A stretch of 64,000 nucleotides of DNA from Tritonibacter aquimaris (GCF_009617595.1 NZ_WIXK01000001.1:434001-498000); one strand, 5' to 3'; numbered from the stretch's first letter, positions 1 through 9,968 are shown. Notes: generated by a model not told the origin, from the letters alone. A program made the numbers and translations.

Positions 1-1
1 G

Positions 2-145
2 GCTGCGCTGCTGCTGGCGGCCTATGTGGTGATTGGTCTGCAATTGGGACGTTGGGCGAAATACCGGGGCAGGGTGATCATGCCTGTCAGCGTCACCCTT
101 GGTGGTATTTCGCTTTATCTGGGGCTTTCAAGCCTGCCGTTATGA
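2..145 (+). CDS. C-terminal end of a membrane protein, truncated by the window edge
   Basis: The only open frame entering from the left edge gives about 47 residues ending in TGA. They form two hydrophobic stretches separated by a short basic loop (GRWAKYRGR), which is how the last two helices of a multi-pass inner-membrane protein look. The arrangement resembles the C-terminus of LysE- or CadD-type exporters, but too little is present to name a family. It converges on the ThiE-like gene, and the two stop regions overlap by a few bases. Confidence 0.5.
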   Translation, partial: AALLLAAYVVIGLQLGRWAKYRGRVIMPVSVTLGGISLYLGLSSLPL

Positions 146-778
146 TCCCATTGCTGATTGGAACCGCTGCAATGCGGCCAGCGGATCTTCGCAACGCCAG
201 ATTTCATCGCCCACGCCAAAGAAATCAGTAAAGGGCGCAATCTTGCGGATGGTGTCTTCGGTCAGGCCACCTTCGGCGACCACCGGAACCTCGATCATCT
301 GAGACCACCACTGAAACAGATCCGCTTCTGCCTGCGCGCCATCGCCAAGGCCGGATGCGCCGATCGGGCCAAAGGACACGTAATCCGCACCGGCTTCGCC
401 CGCGGTCATGCCATCATGGCTGGATGCACCGCAAAAGCTGCCAATGATGGCATCATTGCCAAGCGCCTTGCGCGCGGTGCGCACGGATTTGGACGCATCG
501 GTCAGGTGTACCCCATCAAGGCCCATCCGTTCGGCCAGAACCTGATGGTCAGAAATTACCAGAGCGACATCGCGCGCAATGGTCACCTCACGCAGCGCAT
601 CGCTTGCGCGGCTTAGCATGTCTTCGTCGCGGCTCGCCAGATCAAGGCGCACACAGGCCACATCCACGGCGTCCAGGACGCGCGAAAGCTGCTCGCTGAA
701 ACGGGCCAATTCAAAGCTTGGCGGTGAGATCAGATAGACCTGGGGCTGTTCTGTCTGCTCTTGGGCCTGGTTATCCAT
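140..778 (-). CDS. thiamine phosphate synthase-like (ThiE-like) TIM-barrel protein
   Basis: A 212-residue protein with the ThiE/TenI fold signature. Visible are ISDH followed by DGVHLTD in the middle of the barrel, the YVSFGPI strand, and a late VVAEGGL glycine-rich phosphate loop. ThiE condenses HMP-PP with thiazole phosphate to give thiamine phosphate. The Thr-x-Thr-Lys pyrophosphate-binding segment that normally follows the FGP(I/V) strand is not present; ASGLGDGAQ stands there instead. This may therefore be a divergent paralogue with a different substrate. It stands alone, converging with the membrane-protein tail and divergent from trmJ. Family is likely; enzymatic role is uncertain. Confidence 0.7.
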   Translation of the reverse strand: MDNQAQEQTEQPQVYLISPPSFELARFSEQLSRVLDAVDVACVRLDLASRDEDMLSRASDALREVTIARDVALVISDHQVLAERMGLDGVHLTDASKSVRTARKALGNDAIIGSFCGASSHDGMTAGEAGADYVSFGPIGASGLGDGAQAEADLFQWWSQMIEVPVVAEGGLTEDTIRKIAPFTDFFGVGDEIWRCEDPLAALQRFQSAMGS

Positions 779-942
779 TCCGCGGGCTCCTGTTTGATGA
801 TTGATCGGTATTTACCCGATTTGAGGCAAGACGCAAGGATCTGTCCCACCAAAAGATAGGTTTCACATCCTAATGGACCATCTCAGATCTTGCCCCCAAG
901 CCTGTGGACCAGTAGAGCAGAGCGGATTTTGCGGAGACAGTG

Positions 943-1689
943 ATGCCAAACCCAACCCCTCAGCCTTCCTTTGTTCTGGTGCGCCCACAGATGGGTGAAA
1001 ACATCGGTGCTGCCGCCCGTGCCATGTGGAATTTCGGTCTCGACCGGATGCGCATTGTGGCTCCGCGCGATGGCTGGCCCAACCAAAAGGCTGTGGCAAT
1101 GGCATCGGGCGCCGGGCGTTTGCTGGATGAAGCACAGCTTGCAGGTGATCTGGCTGAGGCACTGGATGATTGCACATTTGTCTTTGCCACAACCGCGCGT
1201 CCGCGCGAGCTGACAAAACCGGTCTATAGCCCTGAGGCGGCGATGAAACTGGCCGCTGACAAGATCAAAGCCGGTGAAAAGGTTGCTGTGCTGTTTGGCC
1301 CAGAACGCGCCGGGCTTGAAAACGAAGATGTGGCCAAGGCAAACGCAATTATCACTGTGCCGGTCAACCCGGAATTTGCCTCGCTCAATCTGGGCCAATG
1401 TGTGCTGCTGACGGCCTATGAATGGCGCCGCCAGGCAGAAACCATTGAGCATGAAGTGTTTGAAATCGGCAAATCTGACTGGGCCACCGGGGCGGAGATC
1501 GAGGCGCTTGTGACCCATTATGAGGATCGGTTGGAAGACGCCGGTTATTTCTACCCGCCGGAGAAGGCTCCGGGGATGAAAGTGGTGTTTCGCAACCTCT
1601 GGAGCCGCATGCGCCTGACCCGTGCCGATGTGCAGATGCTGCATGGGGTGATGCGGCAGATGGTCCGCTGGAAAGAAAAAGGCGACTGA
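943..1689 (+). CDS. trmJ: SPOUT RNA 2'-O-methyltransferase, TrmJ type (tRNA position 32)
   Basis: A 248-residue SPOUT-class methyltransferase. The N-terminal motif ENIGAAARAMWNFG, the central FGPERAGLEN and the late LNLGQCVLLTAYE (trefoil-knot AdoMet-binding motifs 1-3) are all present. The length and extra C-terminal helices fit TrmJ, which methylates the ribose of nucleotide 32 in the anticodon loop of several tRNAs. The ATG at 943 is chosen because GGAG at 933-936 lies at good spacing; an in-frame GTG sits one codon upstream. It is followed by ctaA and pepM32 on the same strand with short gaps, so the three may be co-transcribed. Confidence 0.92.
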   Translation: MPNPTPQPSFVLVRPQMGENIGAAARAMWNFGLDRMRIVAPRDGWPNQKAVAMASGAGRLLDEAQLAGDLAEALDDCTFVFATTARPRELTKPVYSPEAAMKLAADKIKAGEKVAVLFGPERAGLENEDVAKANAIITVPVNPEFASLNLGQCVLLTAYEWRRQAETIEHEVFEIGKSDWATGAEIEALVTHYEDRLEDAGYFYPPEKAPGMKVVFRNLWSRMRLTRADVQMLHGVMRQMVRWKEKGD

Positions 1690-1759
1690 TCTGCATGTCT
1701 GCGGACTGGACGTGACGGGCCACGCGCCCTAGCTATGTGCGAAATGACATGAGGCGAGC

Positions 1760-2905
1760 ATGAGCAAACGCAGTATTTTTGAAGAGGTTGACGGCTCCAA
1801 GGCGGAGAAGGCGACACCCCAATCCGGCCTTTTGGAGCGCGATAACAGCGGCGCACGCTTTGCCATTCGGATCTGGCTCGGCGTGCTCTTTGCGCTGGTG
1901 GTGGCGATGATCGCGGTTGGTGGCCTGACCCGGCTGACCGACAGCGGTCTATCAATCACCGAGTGGCGGCCAGTTACAGGCGCGATCCCGCCCCTGTCAG
2001 CCGAAGACTGGCAATCGGAATTTGATAAATACAAACAGATTGACCAATGGGCGATCGACAATCAGTGGATGGAACTTGCTGATTTTAAACAGATCTATTG
2101 GTGGGAATGGGGGCATCGCCAGCTTGGCCGTATCATCGGGCTTGTGTGGTTTGTGGGTTTTGCTGGTTTTGCATTATTGCGCAAGATCCCAACCGGTTGG
2201 GGCATGCGTCTTGCAATACCAGGGCTGCTGGGCGGTGTTCAGGGCGCGATCGGCTGGTGGATGGTCCATTCTGGCGTGACCCAGGGTGAAGGGGTGACAA
2301 CGGTTGCTTCCTACCGTCTTGCGGTGCATCTCGGGCTTGCGTTTCTGATCCTTGGCTTCATCACCTGGGCCATGCTTGGTCTTTCACGCAGCGAGCGTGA
2401 TCTGATGCAGGCACGTCGGGCCAAGGAGGCAAAACAGTTCAGCCTAGCCACCGGGCTTTTGCATTTTTCGATGCTTCAGATCCTGTTGGGCGCATTGGTT
2501 GCCGGTATTGATGCAGGACGCTCTTTCACCGATTGGCCTTTGATGAACGGTCAGTTCTTCCCGCCACAGGCGTTTGATCTGGAACCCTTGTGGGTTAATT
2601 TTGTTGAAAATCCGGGACTTGTACAGTTTATCCACCGGATGAGCGGCTATCTCTTGGTGATCTTTGCAGTGATCGTCTGGCGTCGGGGCCAAAAAAGCGC
2701 GCATGCCTCAACTCGGTTTGCCTTTAACTGCGTGATTGCCGCGATGGGCTTGCAACTTATGCTTGGGATTGTCACGGTGCTGCAAGCTGCGCATGTGCAT
2801 GTGGCGATTACCCACCAGCTGGTTGCGGTTCTGCTCTGGGTGCTGATCCTGCGGGCGCGGTTTTTGTCGGGTTATCCGAAGGCTGTTTCAATTAAGGATC
2901 AATAA
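1760..2905 (+). CDS. ctaA: haem A synthase CtaA (COX15/CtaA family, type 2)
   Basis: A 381-residue integral membrane protein. It has a soluble N-terminal tail, then about eight transmembrane helices. The haem-ligating histidine motifs appear in both halves (WGHRQLGR around residue 118; QFIHRMSGY around 293; HVHVAITHQ near the end). The first external loop carries TDSGLSITEWRPVTG, typical of alphaproteobacterial and mitochondrial CtaA. It oxidises the C8 methyl of haem O to the formyl of haem A for the aa3-type cytochrome c oxidase. The length is normal. Its stop lies 3 bases before the next start, which suggests translational coupling with the carboxypeptidase. Confidence 0.95.
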   Translation: MSKRSIFEEVDGSKAEKATPQSGLLERDNSGARFAIRIWLGVLFALVVAMIAVGGLTRLTDSGLSITEWRPVTGAIPPLSAEDWQSEFDKYKQIDQWAIDNQWMELADFKQIYWWEWGHRQLGRIIGLVWFVGFAGFALLRKIPTGWGMRLAIPGLLGGVQGAIGWWMVHSGVTQGEGVTTVASYRLAVHLGLAFLILGFITWAMLGLSRSERDLMQARRAKEAKQFSLATGLLHFSMLQILLGALVAGIDAGRSFTDWPLMNGQFFPPQAFDLEPLWVNFVENPGLVQFIHRMSGYLLVIFAVIVWRRGQKSAHASTRFAFNCVIAAMGLQLMLGIVTVLQAAHVHVAITHQLVAVLLWVLILRARFLSGYPKAVSIKDQ

Positions 2906-2908
2906 GTT

Positions 2909-4378
2909 ATGCGTGCATTTGATGAATTGATGGCGTTTCAGCGCGATACTGAGGCGCTGTCACAGGTGGCAGGCCGTCTTGGCTGGGATCAGGAAACCGT
3001 GATGCCCCGCGGTGCGGCTTCGCAACGGGGCGCGGAAATGGCGGCGTTGGAAACGGTTTTGCACGCCCGCCGCAGCGATCCCAAGATTGCTGAGTGGCTG
3101 CAACAGGTTGAGCCTGAAAATGATGTTGAAACGGCACAGATTCATCATATCCGCCGCAGCTATGACCGGGCTGTAAAGGTCCCTGCCGAGCTGGCAAGCA
3201 CGCTTGCGCGCGTGACATCAGAGGCGCAGGGCAAATGGGCCGAAGCTCGCGCCAATGAAGATGTTGCGGCCTTTGTGCCAGTGCTCGAAGAGGTGGTTGC
3301 CCTTAAGCGTGAAGAAGGTGCAGCACTGGCGGATGGCGGCGATGTTTACGACGCTATGATCCAGGACTATGAGCCGGGCACCACTGCTGCGGAAATCGCT
3401 GCGATTTTTGATGCAATGCGCCCGGAGCTGGTGGCGTTGCGCGCGGCGGTGCTGGAGCAGCCCGCGCCTAAACCTCTGCAAGGTCGCTTTGATGCGGCCG
3501 ACCAGATGGCGCTTGCCACTACGCTGGCCGAAAGCTTTGGCTATGACCTGTCGCATGGTCGCCTTGATAAAGCGGTGCATCCGTTTTCATCGGGCAGCGG
3601 GCTTGATGTGCGCATCACCACCCGCACCAGCGAGAGCGACCCATTTAATTGTTTTTACTCAACAATTCATGAGGTTGGCCACGCCTGCTATGAGCAAAAC
3701 ATCTCACGCGATTATCTGCTGACACCTCTGGGTCGCGGGGTGTCGATGGGTGTGCACGAAAGCCAGAGCCGGATCTATGAAAACCAGCTCGGCCGTAGCC
3801 GCGCCTTTACCGGGTGGCTGTTTGAACAGATGCGTGCGCGCTTTGGTGATTTCGGCGTGGATAACCCGGATGCGTTTTATAAGACCGTCAACGCAGTGCA
3901 AAATGGCTATATCCGCACTGAGGCCGATGAGCTGCAGTATAATCTGCATGTGATGCTGCGTTTTGATCTGGAATGCGCGTTGATGCAGGATGATTTGGAG
4001 GTCAAAAATCTGGAAGAGGCGTGGAACGCGCGTTTTGCCGCTGATTTTGGCTATAGTGTGGACAAACCGTCTAATGGTTGCCTGCAGGATGTGCATTGGT
4101 CTGTTGGCCTGTTTGGCTATTTCCCGACATACTCGCTGGGCAACGTCTATTCCGGCTGCCTGTATGAGGCGCTGCGAAATGCGGTTCCAGGCTTGGATGC
4201 GGATCTGGCCAAAGGCGATACAGCTGCCGCAACAGGGTGGCTGCGGGAAAACCTGCAACAACATGGCGGGCTGCGCAGCCCGGTTGAAACCATCAAACAT
4301 GCCAGCGGCGTAACACCAAGCCACGCACCGCTGATCAGCTATTTGAAAACAAAGTTTTCAGATCTCTACGATCTTTGA
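2909..4378 (+). CDS. M32-family metallocarboxypeptidase (carboxypeptidase Taq type)
   Basis: A 489-residue cytoplasmic zinc carboxypeptidase. The zinc-binding H-E-V-G-H motif is at residues 254-258, with the downstream glutamate in GVHESQSRIYE. The family signatures RTEADELQYNLHV and GYFPTYSLGN are present. M32 enzymes trim C-terminal residues from peptides with broad specificity, with little activity after proline. Length is normal and no signal peptide is seen. A strong intrinsic terminator follows immediately. Confidence 0.95.
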   Translation: MRAFDELMAFQRDTEALSQVAGRLGWDQETVMPRGAASQRGAEMAALETVLHARRSDPKIAEWLQQVEPENDVETAQIHHIRRSYDRAVKVPAELASTLARVTSEAQGKWAEARANEDVAAFVPVLEEVVALKREEGAALADGGDVYDAMIQDYEPGTTAAEIAAIFDAMRPELVALRAAVLEQPAPKPLQGRFDAADQMALATTLAESFGYDLSHGRLDKAVHPFSSGSGLDVRITTRTSESDPFNCFYSTIHEVGHACYEQNISRDYLLTPLGRGVSMGVHESQSRIYENQLGRSRAFTGWLFEQMRARFGDFGVDNPDAFYKTVNAVQNGYIRTEADELQYNLHVMLRFDLECALMQDDLEVKNLEEAWNARFAADFGYSVDKPSNGCLQDVHWSVGLFGYFPTYSLGNVYSGCLYEALRNAVPGLDADLAKGDTAAATGWLRENLQQHGGLRSPVETIKHASGVTPSHAPLISYLKTKFSDLYDL

Positions 4379-4383
4379 ACAAA

Positions 4384-4410
4384 AGCCGGGCCAATTGCCC
4401 GGCTTTTTCT
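4384..4410 (+). terminator. intrinsic terminator after the M32 carboxypeptidase
   Basis: AGCCGGGC and GCCCGGCT form a perfect 8-bp stem around a 5-base loop, followed by TTTTTCTTTT. The A-run on the other side means it could also terminate the convergent DUF6614-like gene. Confidence 0.9.
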
Positions 4411-4411
4411 T

Positions 4412-4762
4412 TTAAACCAGCGCCATACGCTCTGCGCGTTCGGGATCGGGGAAGGGGCGGTATAGCCCAACGTCCACTTTTGCAATCAGGGATGACACGC
4501 CCGCATAAAGCCGCTCCACATCCTCATCGCTTTCGCCCAGGACCTGAAACGCACTGTCGAGCTGGGTCATATTGTCGAACTCGACCTCAAGCAGGAAATC
4601 GCGGCAGTTGCCGCTTGCCAGTGCAAGTTTGCGGCGCATCAGGCGCCAGTCCTGCACGGTGCCACGTTCCTTTAGATAATTCATCCATTGCTCAACCGCA
4701 TTGGCAAAGGCCAGCGCCTTGGCTTCATGCACCAGATCGATGGAGCAGTGATAAAGATTCAT
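4412..4762 (-). CDS. small conserved protein, DUF6614-like
   Basis: A 116-residue soluble protein with no signal peptide or membrane segment. The body (MNLYHCSIDL near the start, WRLMRRKLALASG in the middle, GLYRPFPDPERAE near the end) resembles the DUF6614 family of alphaproteobacteria, whose function is unknown; the fold may be an alpha-beta barrel dimer. The start is chosen at the ATG preceded by GGGAGAGG; an upstream in-frame ATG lacks such a site. It stands alone between two oppositely organised blocks. Confidence 0.7.
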   Translation of the reverse strand: MNLYHCSIDLVHEAKALAFANAVEQWMNYLKERGTVQDWRLMRRKLALASGNCRDFLLEVEFDNMTQLDSAFQVLGESDEDVERLYAGVSSLIAKVDVGLYRPFPDPERAERMALV

Positions 4763-4832
4763 CGGGGCCTCTCCCGTTGATTGAACATCGCGCAACTATA
4801 ACGCTAACTCTCTTATCACTTGGTAAAGCGCT

Positions 4833-5876
4833 TCAGTCTGGATAGCCCGTCATTTCAAGATATCCGCGCCCGCGGTGGCTGCCGCTGATCTGCACCGGCC
4901 CCTCCCAATAGGAAAAACGCGTGTCCATCCAACTGCCTGGGTTGAGCGCGCTGACAGAAATATCAACGTCCTTCTGCGGAAGCTTTACGTTCCATGTCGT
5001 TGGAATGTTTTTGTTTTTATCCCATGCGTATGCGCGGGGCGCGGCCTGAAATGCACCATGCGGCAATGGGGTCGCGCCGCCATCCGCATCAATCCATGTA
5101 CCTGAGGTGAAATTCTCACCTGCGCCACGTAGTACAAATCCCATCAGTTTGCTGCCATCGTCAAAGTTCAGTGAAAACCAATCCCAACCGCTTTGATCCG
5201 CCGCAAGCGGTTGGCTGGACCATTCCCGATCAAGCCAGGCGGTGCCGGTAACATCAATGATCTCACCGTTTTCAACCACTTGGCCACTGACCTTAAAATG
5301 CGGTTGTGAGTAGTAATAGCTTGCCTGCCCCTGGCTTGATTTGACCGAATATCCCTGATCACCCTGAAACACCAATGGGCCATCAGCTTTGAGCGTCAAA
5401 TCATAGGAAAACCGATCACCGGTGGCGCGCAGGGTAAGGTGATTGAAATCCTGGCCCGCCATTTGCCAATCATCGATCCAAGCCGCAAAGGGATCAGCAA
5501 TAACACCGGCTTGGCCAATCCCTCCACGTGAGAGTTTTTCTGCGTGATAGTGGGCGTCAGGTGTGGTGAGTGCGGCATGGGCCAGCCAAAACTGTGGGCT
5601 TTGCCAATCGAGCTGTTCAAAGGGCTCCGTCGCCGAGCGAAATAACGTCCACTGTACGCCCAGATCTCGGCCTGATGCATCTTTAAGGTTTGCGGTTAAG
5701 TACCACCATTCAATACGAAAATCAGGGTGCGCTCCATGATCTCGGGGGAATGAAAATGCTGCGCCGCGTTCGGGTTTGGAAAACCCGTCCTGACCTTGTC
5801 CGAGGCCCGCAAACCCCTGCGCCAAGCCAAGAGACGGGAGCAGCAATAGCAGTGATATCAGCGTTTTAACGTTCAC
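4833..5876 (-). CDS. secreted AttH/CrtC-like lipocalin-fold protein of an ABC export system
   Basis: A 347-residue protein starting at a GTG that overlaps the end of the permease gene. A clear signal peptide (LISLLLLLPSLGLAQG) is followed by about 325 residues. Motifs include FPRDHGAHPDFRIEWWY near the N-terminus and WLDREWSSQPL in the middle, the signature shared by AttH and carotenoid 1,2-hydratase (CrtC/hydroxyneurosporene synthase). It is often annotated as carotenoid hydratase, but no carotenoid genes are nearby. The context, third in an operon with a LolD-like ATPase and an FtsX-type permease, matches the attEFGH arrangement, so a periplasmic substrate or lipid-handling role is more likely. 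This last point is inference. Confidence 0.8.
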   Translation of the reverse strand: MNVKTLISLLLLLPSLGLAQGFAGLGQGQDGFSKPERGAAFSFPRDHGAHPDFRIEWWYLTANLKDASGRDLGVQWTLFRSATEPFEQLDWQSPQFWLAHAALTTPDAHYHAEKLSRGGIGQAGVIADPFAAWIDDWQMAGQDFNHLTLRATGDRFSYDLTLKADGPLVFQGDQGYSVKSSQGQASYYYSQPHFKVSGQVVENGEIIDVTGTAWLDREWSSQPLAADQSGWDWFSLNFDDGSKLMGFVLRGAGENFTSGTWIDADGGATPLPHGAFQAAPRAYAWDKNKNIPTTWNVKLPQKDVDISVSALNPGSWMDTRFSYWEGPVQISGSHRGRGYLEMTGYPD

Positions 5877-8208
5877 TGGAAAACACCTTGAGCAAAGTGG
5901 AAGGAGACAACCGTCTGAGCCGCAACGCGCCGGGCAGACAGGCGAGTGCAGCCGCACATAGCGCGAGCACAACCGTTTTCCCCCAAACGAGTGGGAAGAG
6001 ATACATGGGCAACTGCCAGCCAAAGGCCAGTACATTTGTGACGGCCAGCAATACCCATGCGAGCACGAGGCCAAGCGGCACAGAGAGGATCGCAGTAAAC
6101 AGCGCAAGACCAAGGCTGCGGATCATATCAATCTGCGCAATTTGCGACATTGGCACTCCCATCGCCCAAAGAGGCGCAATCTGTGGCAGACGCTGGTTCC
6201 ACAACGCGAGGAAGCTTGTGAGTAGCGCAAACCCAGCAACACCAAGGGTCAGTATGTTGAGCGCTGCAGTGATAACAAAGGTCTGATCAAAGACCCGGAT
6301 CGATTGGTTGCGGATTTGATCCTGGTCGAGAACAGTACTTATTCCTAAGTTAGGTAATTCGTTTATCGCTTTGATAATACGATTTTTATCATCTGTATGG
6401 ATTGCGATGCTAGACAGTGAAATTTCAGGTGAGATCTGCCGTGCAACCGTATGTGACATCATGATCTGATGCGATGGGTTGCCGTAGTCAGGATAGACAC
6501 CCAGTACCACAAGCGGCGGATTTTGCATCAATTGATCACCAGGCCAGAGATTTTGTGCCCGCGCCATCTGCTCGTTTATCATCGCACCCTGTCCCCGATG
6601 CAGGCGGGCCCAGCTGTCCTTGGCTTCTGCGATCATTGGCCAATGCTGTGCGTAGGACGGGTCTTTTACAATGCCCCAGATCCGGGTTGGATGCGCGGCT
6701 GAGGGGAGATCCGCGCTATAAAGCTGGCGGTTACGGATGTTTTCTGCCCCCAGCCAGCGCTGTAGTTCTGCGCCGTCATCAGCGTCTGTGATCGGAATAT
6801 AGAGGTCAGCATCAAAGCGTTGATTTATCCAGCCTACAAAGGTGAGCCGGAAGCTGGATGTCATTGTTTCCACGCCGATATTGGCCGCGATTGCAAGTGA
6901 TAGTGCCATCAAAGGAACGCTGAGATTGACAAGCTGTGCCCGCATGTCTGCCCAGAACCACTGCGCCAGTCCCGGCAGGGCCCAAGCCAGGAACATCGTC
7001 AGCAGTGCTGATAGAATGCGTGGCAACATCAGTACCGCGCCGAGCAGGATTGCTCCCATCAGTATAAAACCCGCAATCAAGGTGTTGGAGAGCAGAGTGA
7101 GTGGTGCAAAGATCACCAAGGCTAGGCCGATGAAAAAGCCACGGTTGCGGATTTGTTGTGCAGCTTGCCCCCTTGCGCTGAAAGCAGGGCCTTGCAGTAC
7201 CGGCAGTTTGTAGATCTGCCAGAGCGATGTTGCTCCTGCTATAAATGTTCCTGCTAAAGTCATGAAAAAACCGGACAATGCCCAGGACGCCTGCGCCGTA
7301 AGCTGCCCAACCGCAGGTGCATCGTATAGATCTGTCAACGTTGCATTCACGCCGGGCAACAGGGCCGAGGCGATAACATGCCCCAATACCAACCCAAGCC
7401 CGCCGCCGATGAGGGCAAAGAAGCCAAGTTCAAGCGTGAGCAATGAAATCAATTGCTTCAGTGGTAAACCTATACTGCGTAGCGTGCGGATGACTGGGCG
7501 TCGATGTTCAAGCGCGAGCTTAATCGTGCTTTGGACAATGAACAGTCCAACAACAAAGGCCAATAGCCCAAAAGCGGTGAGGTTCAGGTGGAAACTATCG
7601 GTCAGTTCAGCCGGAGAGAGCAGCGGTGCAGACGCTTGATAGCGAAGATCCTCGGGGATATCAGAAAGGGGTGCCGTAACAATCAGATAGCTGAGTGTGC
7701 TGATCTCGCCAAACAGCTCTTGTGCGCGGGCAAAATCCATCAAAAGCAAACCAGGGGCGATGGCGTCATTGCGATTAATATTCGAAAGGTTCAGTTCTGG
7801 CGCAATTTCGGTTTCGGGGTGGGCTAAAACCGGCAGCGTCTTGAGCGAAAACTGCGCTTCCTCGCTTGGTTCAAGCGAGCTGAGTATGGGATGGCTCAGC
7901 ATATCGATCGCCATAATGGCTTGTGGTGCATTGCGCTCCCAAACCGGGGATACCGCATAGCCCTGACGCCGCAGATCAACATAGCGAGAGAGCGCTATGT
8001 GGTCAGAATTTTTTGGCAGCAACACATCATATGACGCTGAATTTAATTGGCTTTCTGCCTGTGCATAGCTGTAACGCGCGGCGGCGTTGATCGCCTGAAC
8101 CGCCGACCAGAGCGCGGTCGACAGCGCCAGACCAAAGACTATAGCAACAAGCTGAACCAGTGCGCGCCGCCAATGCGACAAAAGCGCCCTCGCTGCGGCC
8201 CATATCAT
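5866..8208 (-). CDS. FtsX/MacB-type ABC transporter permease, two-module (AttF+AttG-like)
   Basis: A 780-residue inner-membrane protein. An N-terminal helix (residues about 15-35) is followed by a large extracytoplasmic domain, then two clusters of hydrophobic helices (about 205-420 and 620-760) separated by a second extracytoplasmic domain. This is a duplicated FtsX-type permease in one chain, about twice the length of a LolC/E subunit. In the attEFGH operon AttF and AttG are separate; here a single gene supplies both halves. It overlaps the ATPase gene by 4 bases upstream and the AttH-like gene downstream, so the three are translationally coupled. Confidence 0.88.
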   Translation of the reverse strand: MIWAAARALLSHWRRALVQLVAIVFGLALSTALWSAVQAINAAARYSYAQAESQLNSASYDVLLPKNSDHIALSRYVDLRRQGYAVSPVWERNAPQAIMAIDMLSHPILSSLEPSEEAQFSLKTLPVLAHPETEIAPELNLSNINRNDAIAPGLLLMDFARAQELFGEISTLSYLIVTAPLSDIPEDLRYQASAPLLSPAELTDSFHLNLTAFGLLAFVVGLFIVQSTIKLALEHRRPVIRTLRSIGLPLKQLISLLTLELGFFALIGGGLGLVLGHVIASALLPGVNATLTDLYDAPAVGQLTAQASWALSGFFMTLAGTFIAGATSLWQIYKLPVLQGPAFSARGQAAQQIRNRGFFIGLALVIFAPLTLLSNTLIAGFILMGAILLGAVLMLPRILSALLTMFLAWALPGLAQWFWADMRAQLVNLSVPLMALSLAIAANIGVETMTSSFRLTFVGWINQRFDADLYIPITDADDGAELQRWLGAENIRNRQLYSADLPSAAHPTRIWGIVKDPSYAQHWPMIAEAKDSWARLHRGQGAMINEQMARAQNLWPGDQLMQNPPLVVLGVYPDYGNPSHQIMMSHTVARQISPEISLSSIAIHTDDKNRIIKAINELPNLGISTVLDQDQIRNQSIRVFDQTFVITAALNILTLGVAGFALLTSFLALWNQRLPQIAPLWAMGVPMSQIAQIDMIRSLGLALFTAILSVPLGLVLAWVLLAVTNVLAFGWQLPMYLFPLVWGKTVVLALCAAALACLPGALRLRRLSPSTLLKVFSSER

Positions 8209-8861
8209 GCGAGCATCCCATTGCTCAAATGCAGGCGGCGGCTTAGGCGGTTGGCGATCGCTTCAGAATGGGTCACGAGCAACAATGCGGTGTTTTCTTG
8301 CTCCACGAGCTCCAGAAGATTGTCCATCACGGTTGCGCTGGTGGCTTCATCAAGGTTTCCGGTCGGCTCATCCGCAAGCATCAGGGCAGGGCGCAAGGCC
8401 ATCGCGCGTGCGATGGCAACCCGCTGTTGTTGTCCGCCCGAAAGCTGGTCTGGAAAGTGATTGCGCAGATCCGCAAGACCAAGGGACGCGCAAAGTTCAG
8501 CACACCAATCGGGATCAAATCGGTTGCCCATTCGCGCCTGCAACGCAACATTGTCCCAGACCGAAAGCGAAGGCACCAGATTGAACTGTTGAAACACCAC
8601 CGCGATCACATCACGTCTGAGCTTGGCGCGGGATTTTTCGCTTAGGCCGGTAAGTTTCTGACCACAAACAGAAATATCGCCACTTTCGCAATCGTCAAGA
8701 GCGGCCGCCAGATGTAAAAGCGTGCTTTTGCCTGAGCCACTTTCTCCGGTCAAAGCCAGGGTTTCCCCAGCGGCAAGCTGCAAGGACACATCCTGTAGAA
8801 CCGTCTTTTTCTCGCCCCCAATGGAATAGGACTTTTGAACATGGCTTATTTTGAGAGTCAC
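8205..8861 (-). CDS. ABC transporter ATPase, LolD/MacB type (AttE-like)
   Basis: A 218-residue nucleotide-binding subunit with every catalytic motif. Walker [10 protein letters not shown] is at 39-47, the Q-loop at VVFQQFNL, the signature LSGGQQQR from 140, Walker [10 protein letters not shown] at 160-168 and the H-loop THSEA near 197. Sequence and length fit the LolD/MacB group that powers FtsX-like permeases acting on periplasmic or lipid substrates rather than import. It is the first gene of the three-gene export operon and divergent from the yihY/brkB gene. Confidence 0.92.
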   Translation of the reverse strand: MTLKISHVQKSYSIGGEKKTVLQDVSLQLAAGETLALTGESGSGKSTLLHLAAALDDCESGDISVCGQKLTGLSEKSRAKLRRDVIAVVFQQFNLVPSLSVWDNVALQARMGNRFDPDWCAELCASLGLADLRNHFPDQLSGGQQQRVAIARAMALRPALMLADEPTGNLDEATSATVMDNLLELVEQENTALLLVTHSEAIANRLSRRLHLSNGMLA

Positions 8862-8987
8862 GATGCGCTCCAGCGGGTGTTGGCCTTCCTTAGGGATAGG
8901 ACGCTGTGATTGAAATGAAAGGAAAAATAGCTAATGTCGCAATGATTTGTACAGCTGTTGGTCGCGTAAAATAGGGGGGCTTTTGCC

Positions 8988-9845
8988 ATGAAAATTCTGA
9001 TCAGAGCTTTCTGGCGCGCGCTTGCGCGGTTTTCTGGCAAACGCGGCTGGGTGCTGAGCAGCCATATCGCCATGTCGATGATGATGGCGTTGTTTCCATT
9101 TGTGCTGTTTACGGTCTCGCTTGCGGGGGCTTTGGCGGAGCTGTCGCGCCAGTCTTTTGATCTGAATGCGGTGATGGATCTGGTGTTTGGGGCCTGGCCA
9201 GCGGCCGTATCCCAGCCGATCCAGCAGGAGGTTCTAGCGGTTTTGGAAAACTCTGGTCTGCGGCTGGTGACCTTTAGTGGCTTGGTGACGCTTTATTTTG
9301 CCTCAAACGGGGTGGATGCGGTGCGGCTGGCGATGGTGTCCGCCTATCACGAAGAAGATGCGCGCGCCTATTGGAAGAGCCGCCTGATCTGTATCGGCTT
9401 GGTGTTGTTGGGTGGTTTGGGCATTTTGGCCGCTGCGGTGTTTGAACTATTGTTGCCACTGGTACTAACCCAATTGGACGTGGTGGCGCTGGGAGTTCCG
9501 CAGCACTGGGTGGAGCAATGGCAAAACGGGCTGAGCGGTGGTTTGGTGATCGCGTTGCCGTTGATTGGGGTGACGCTGTGCCATTTGGTTCTGCCGCACC
9601 GGTTTCATGGGTTACGCGAAATCGCGCCGGGGGTGATTGTGACCTTTGTGCTGTGGTGGCTGGGCGGCATTGGGTTTGCCATCTATGTCAGCGGTTTTGC
9701 GCAGTATTCAGCGACATATGCCGGTTTGGCCGGCGCGATGGTCGCGCTGGTGTTTCTCTATCTCAACGCGGCTATCTTGATACTGGGGGCGGAATTTAAT
9801 GGCGTTTTGGTTGAAATGCGCCAAGCGCGCGTCAAAACCCCGTAA
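8988..9845 (+). CDS. YihY/BrkB-family inner-membrane protein
   Basis: A 285-residue protein with six predicted transmembrane helices. The family features are a cytoplasmic basic N-terminus, helix 1 around residues 25-50, a central pair and SATYAGLAGAMVALVFLYLN near the C-terminus. The family was once labelled ribonuclease BN in error; its true role is unknown, possibly transport or envelope function. The start ATG has AGGGGGG just upstream. The gene stands alone, divergent from the ABC operon. Confidence 0.9.
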   Translation: MKILIRAFWRALARFSGKRGWVLSSHIAMSMMMALFPFVLFTVSLAGALAELSRQSFDLNAVMDLVFGAWPAAVSQPIQQEVLAVLENSGLRLVTFSGLVTLYFASNGVDAVRLAMVSAYHEEDARAYWKSRLICIGLVLLGGLGILAAAVFELLLPLVLTQLDVVALGVPQHWVEQWQNGLSGGLVIALPLIGVTLCHLVLPHRFHGLREIAPGVIVTFVLWWLGGIGFAIYVSGFAQYSATYAGLAGAMVALVFLYLNAAILILGAEFNGVLVEMRQARVKTP

Positions 9846-9876
9846 AATACACGGATCGTTTCGAAAAAAGAGACAA

Positions 9877-9894
9877 TAAGGCGGGCCCGCCTTA
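9877..9894. repeat. 18-bp perfect GC-rich palindrome
   Basis: TAAGGCGGGCCCGCCTTA is its own reverse complement. It lies 32 bases after the brkB stop and 75 before the 51-residue gene. It has no U-run, so it may be a weak terminator stem or a protein-binding site. Confidence 0.5.
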
Positions 9895-9968
9895 ATTGGG
9901 CCATTACCTGTCCACACTCATTGTTCAAACACTAAAGGAGAAGCAGTTAAGAGCCAGGAGAGCTTGTT

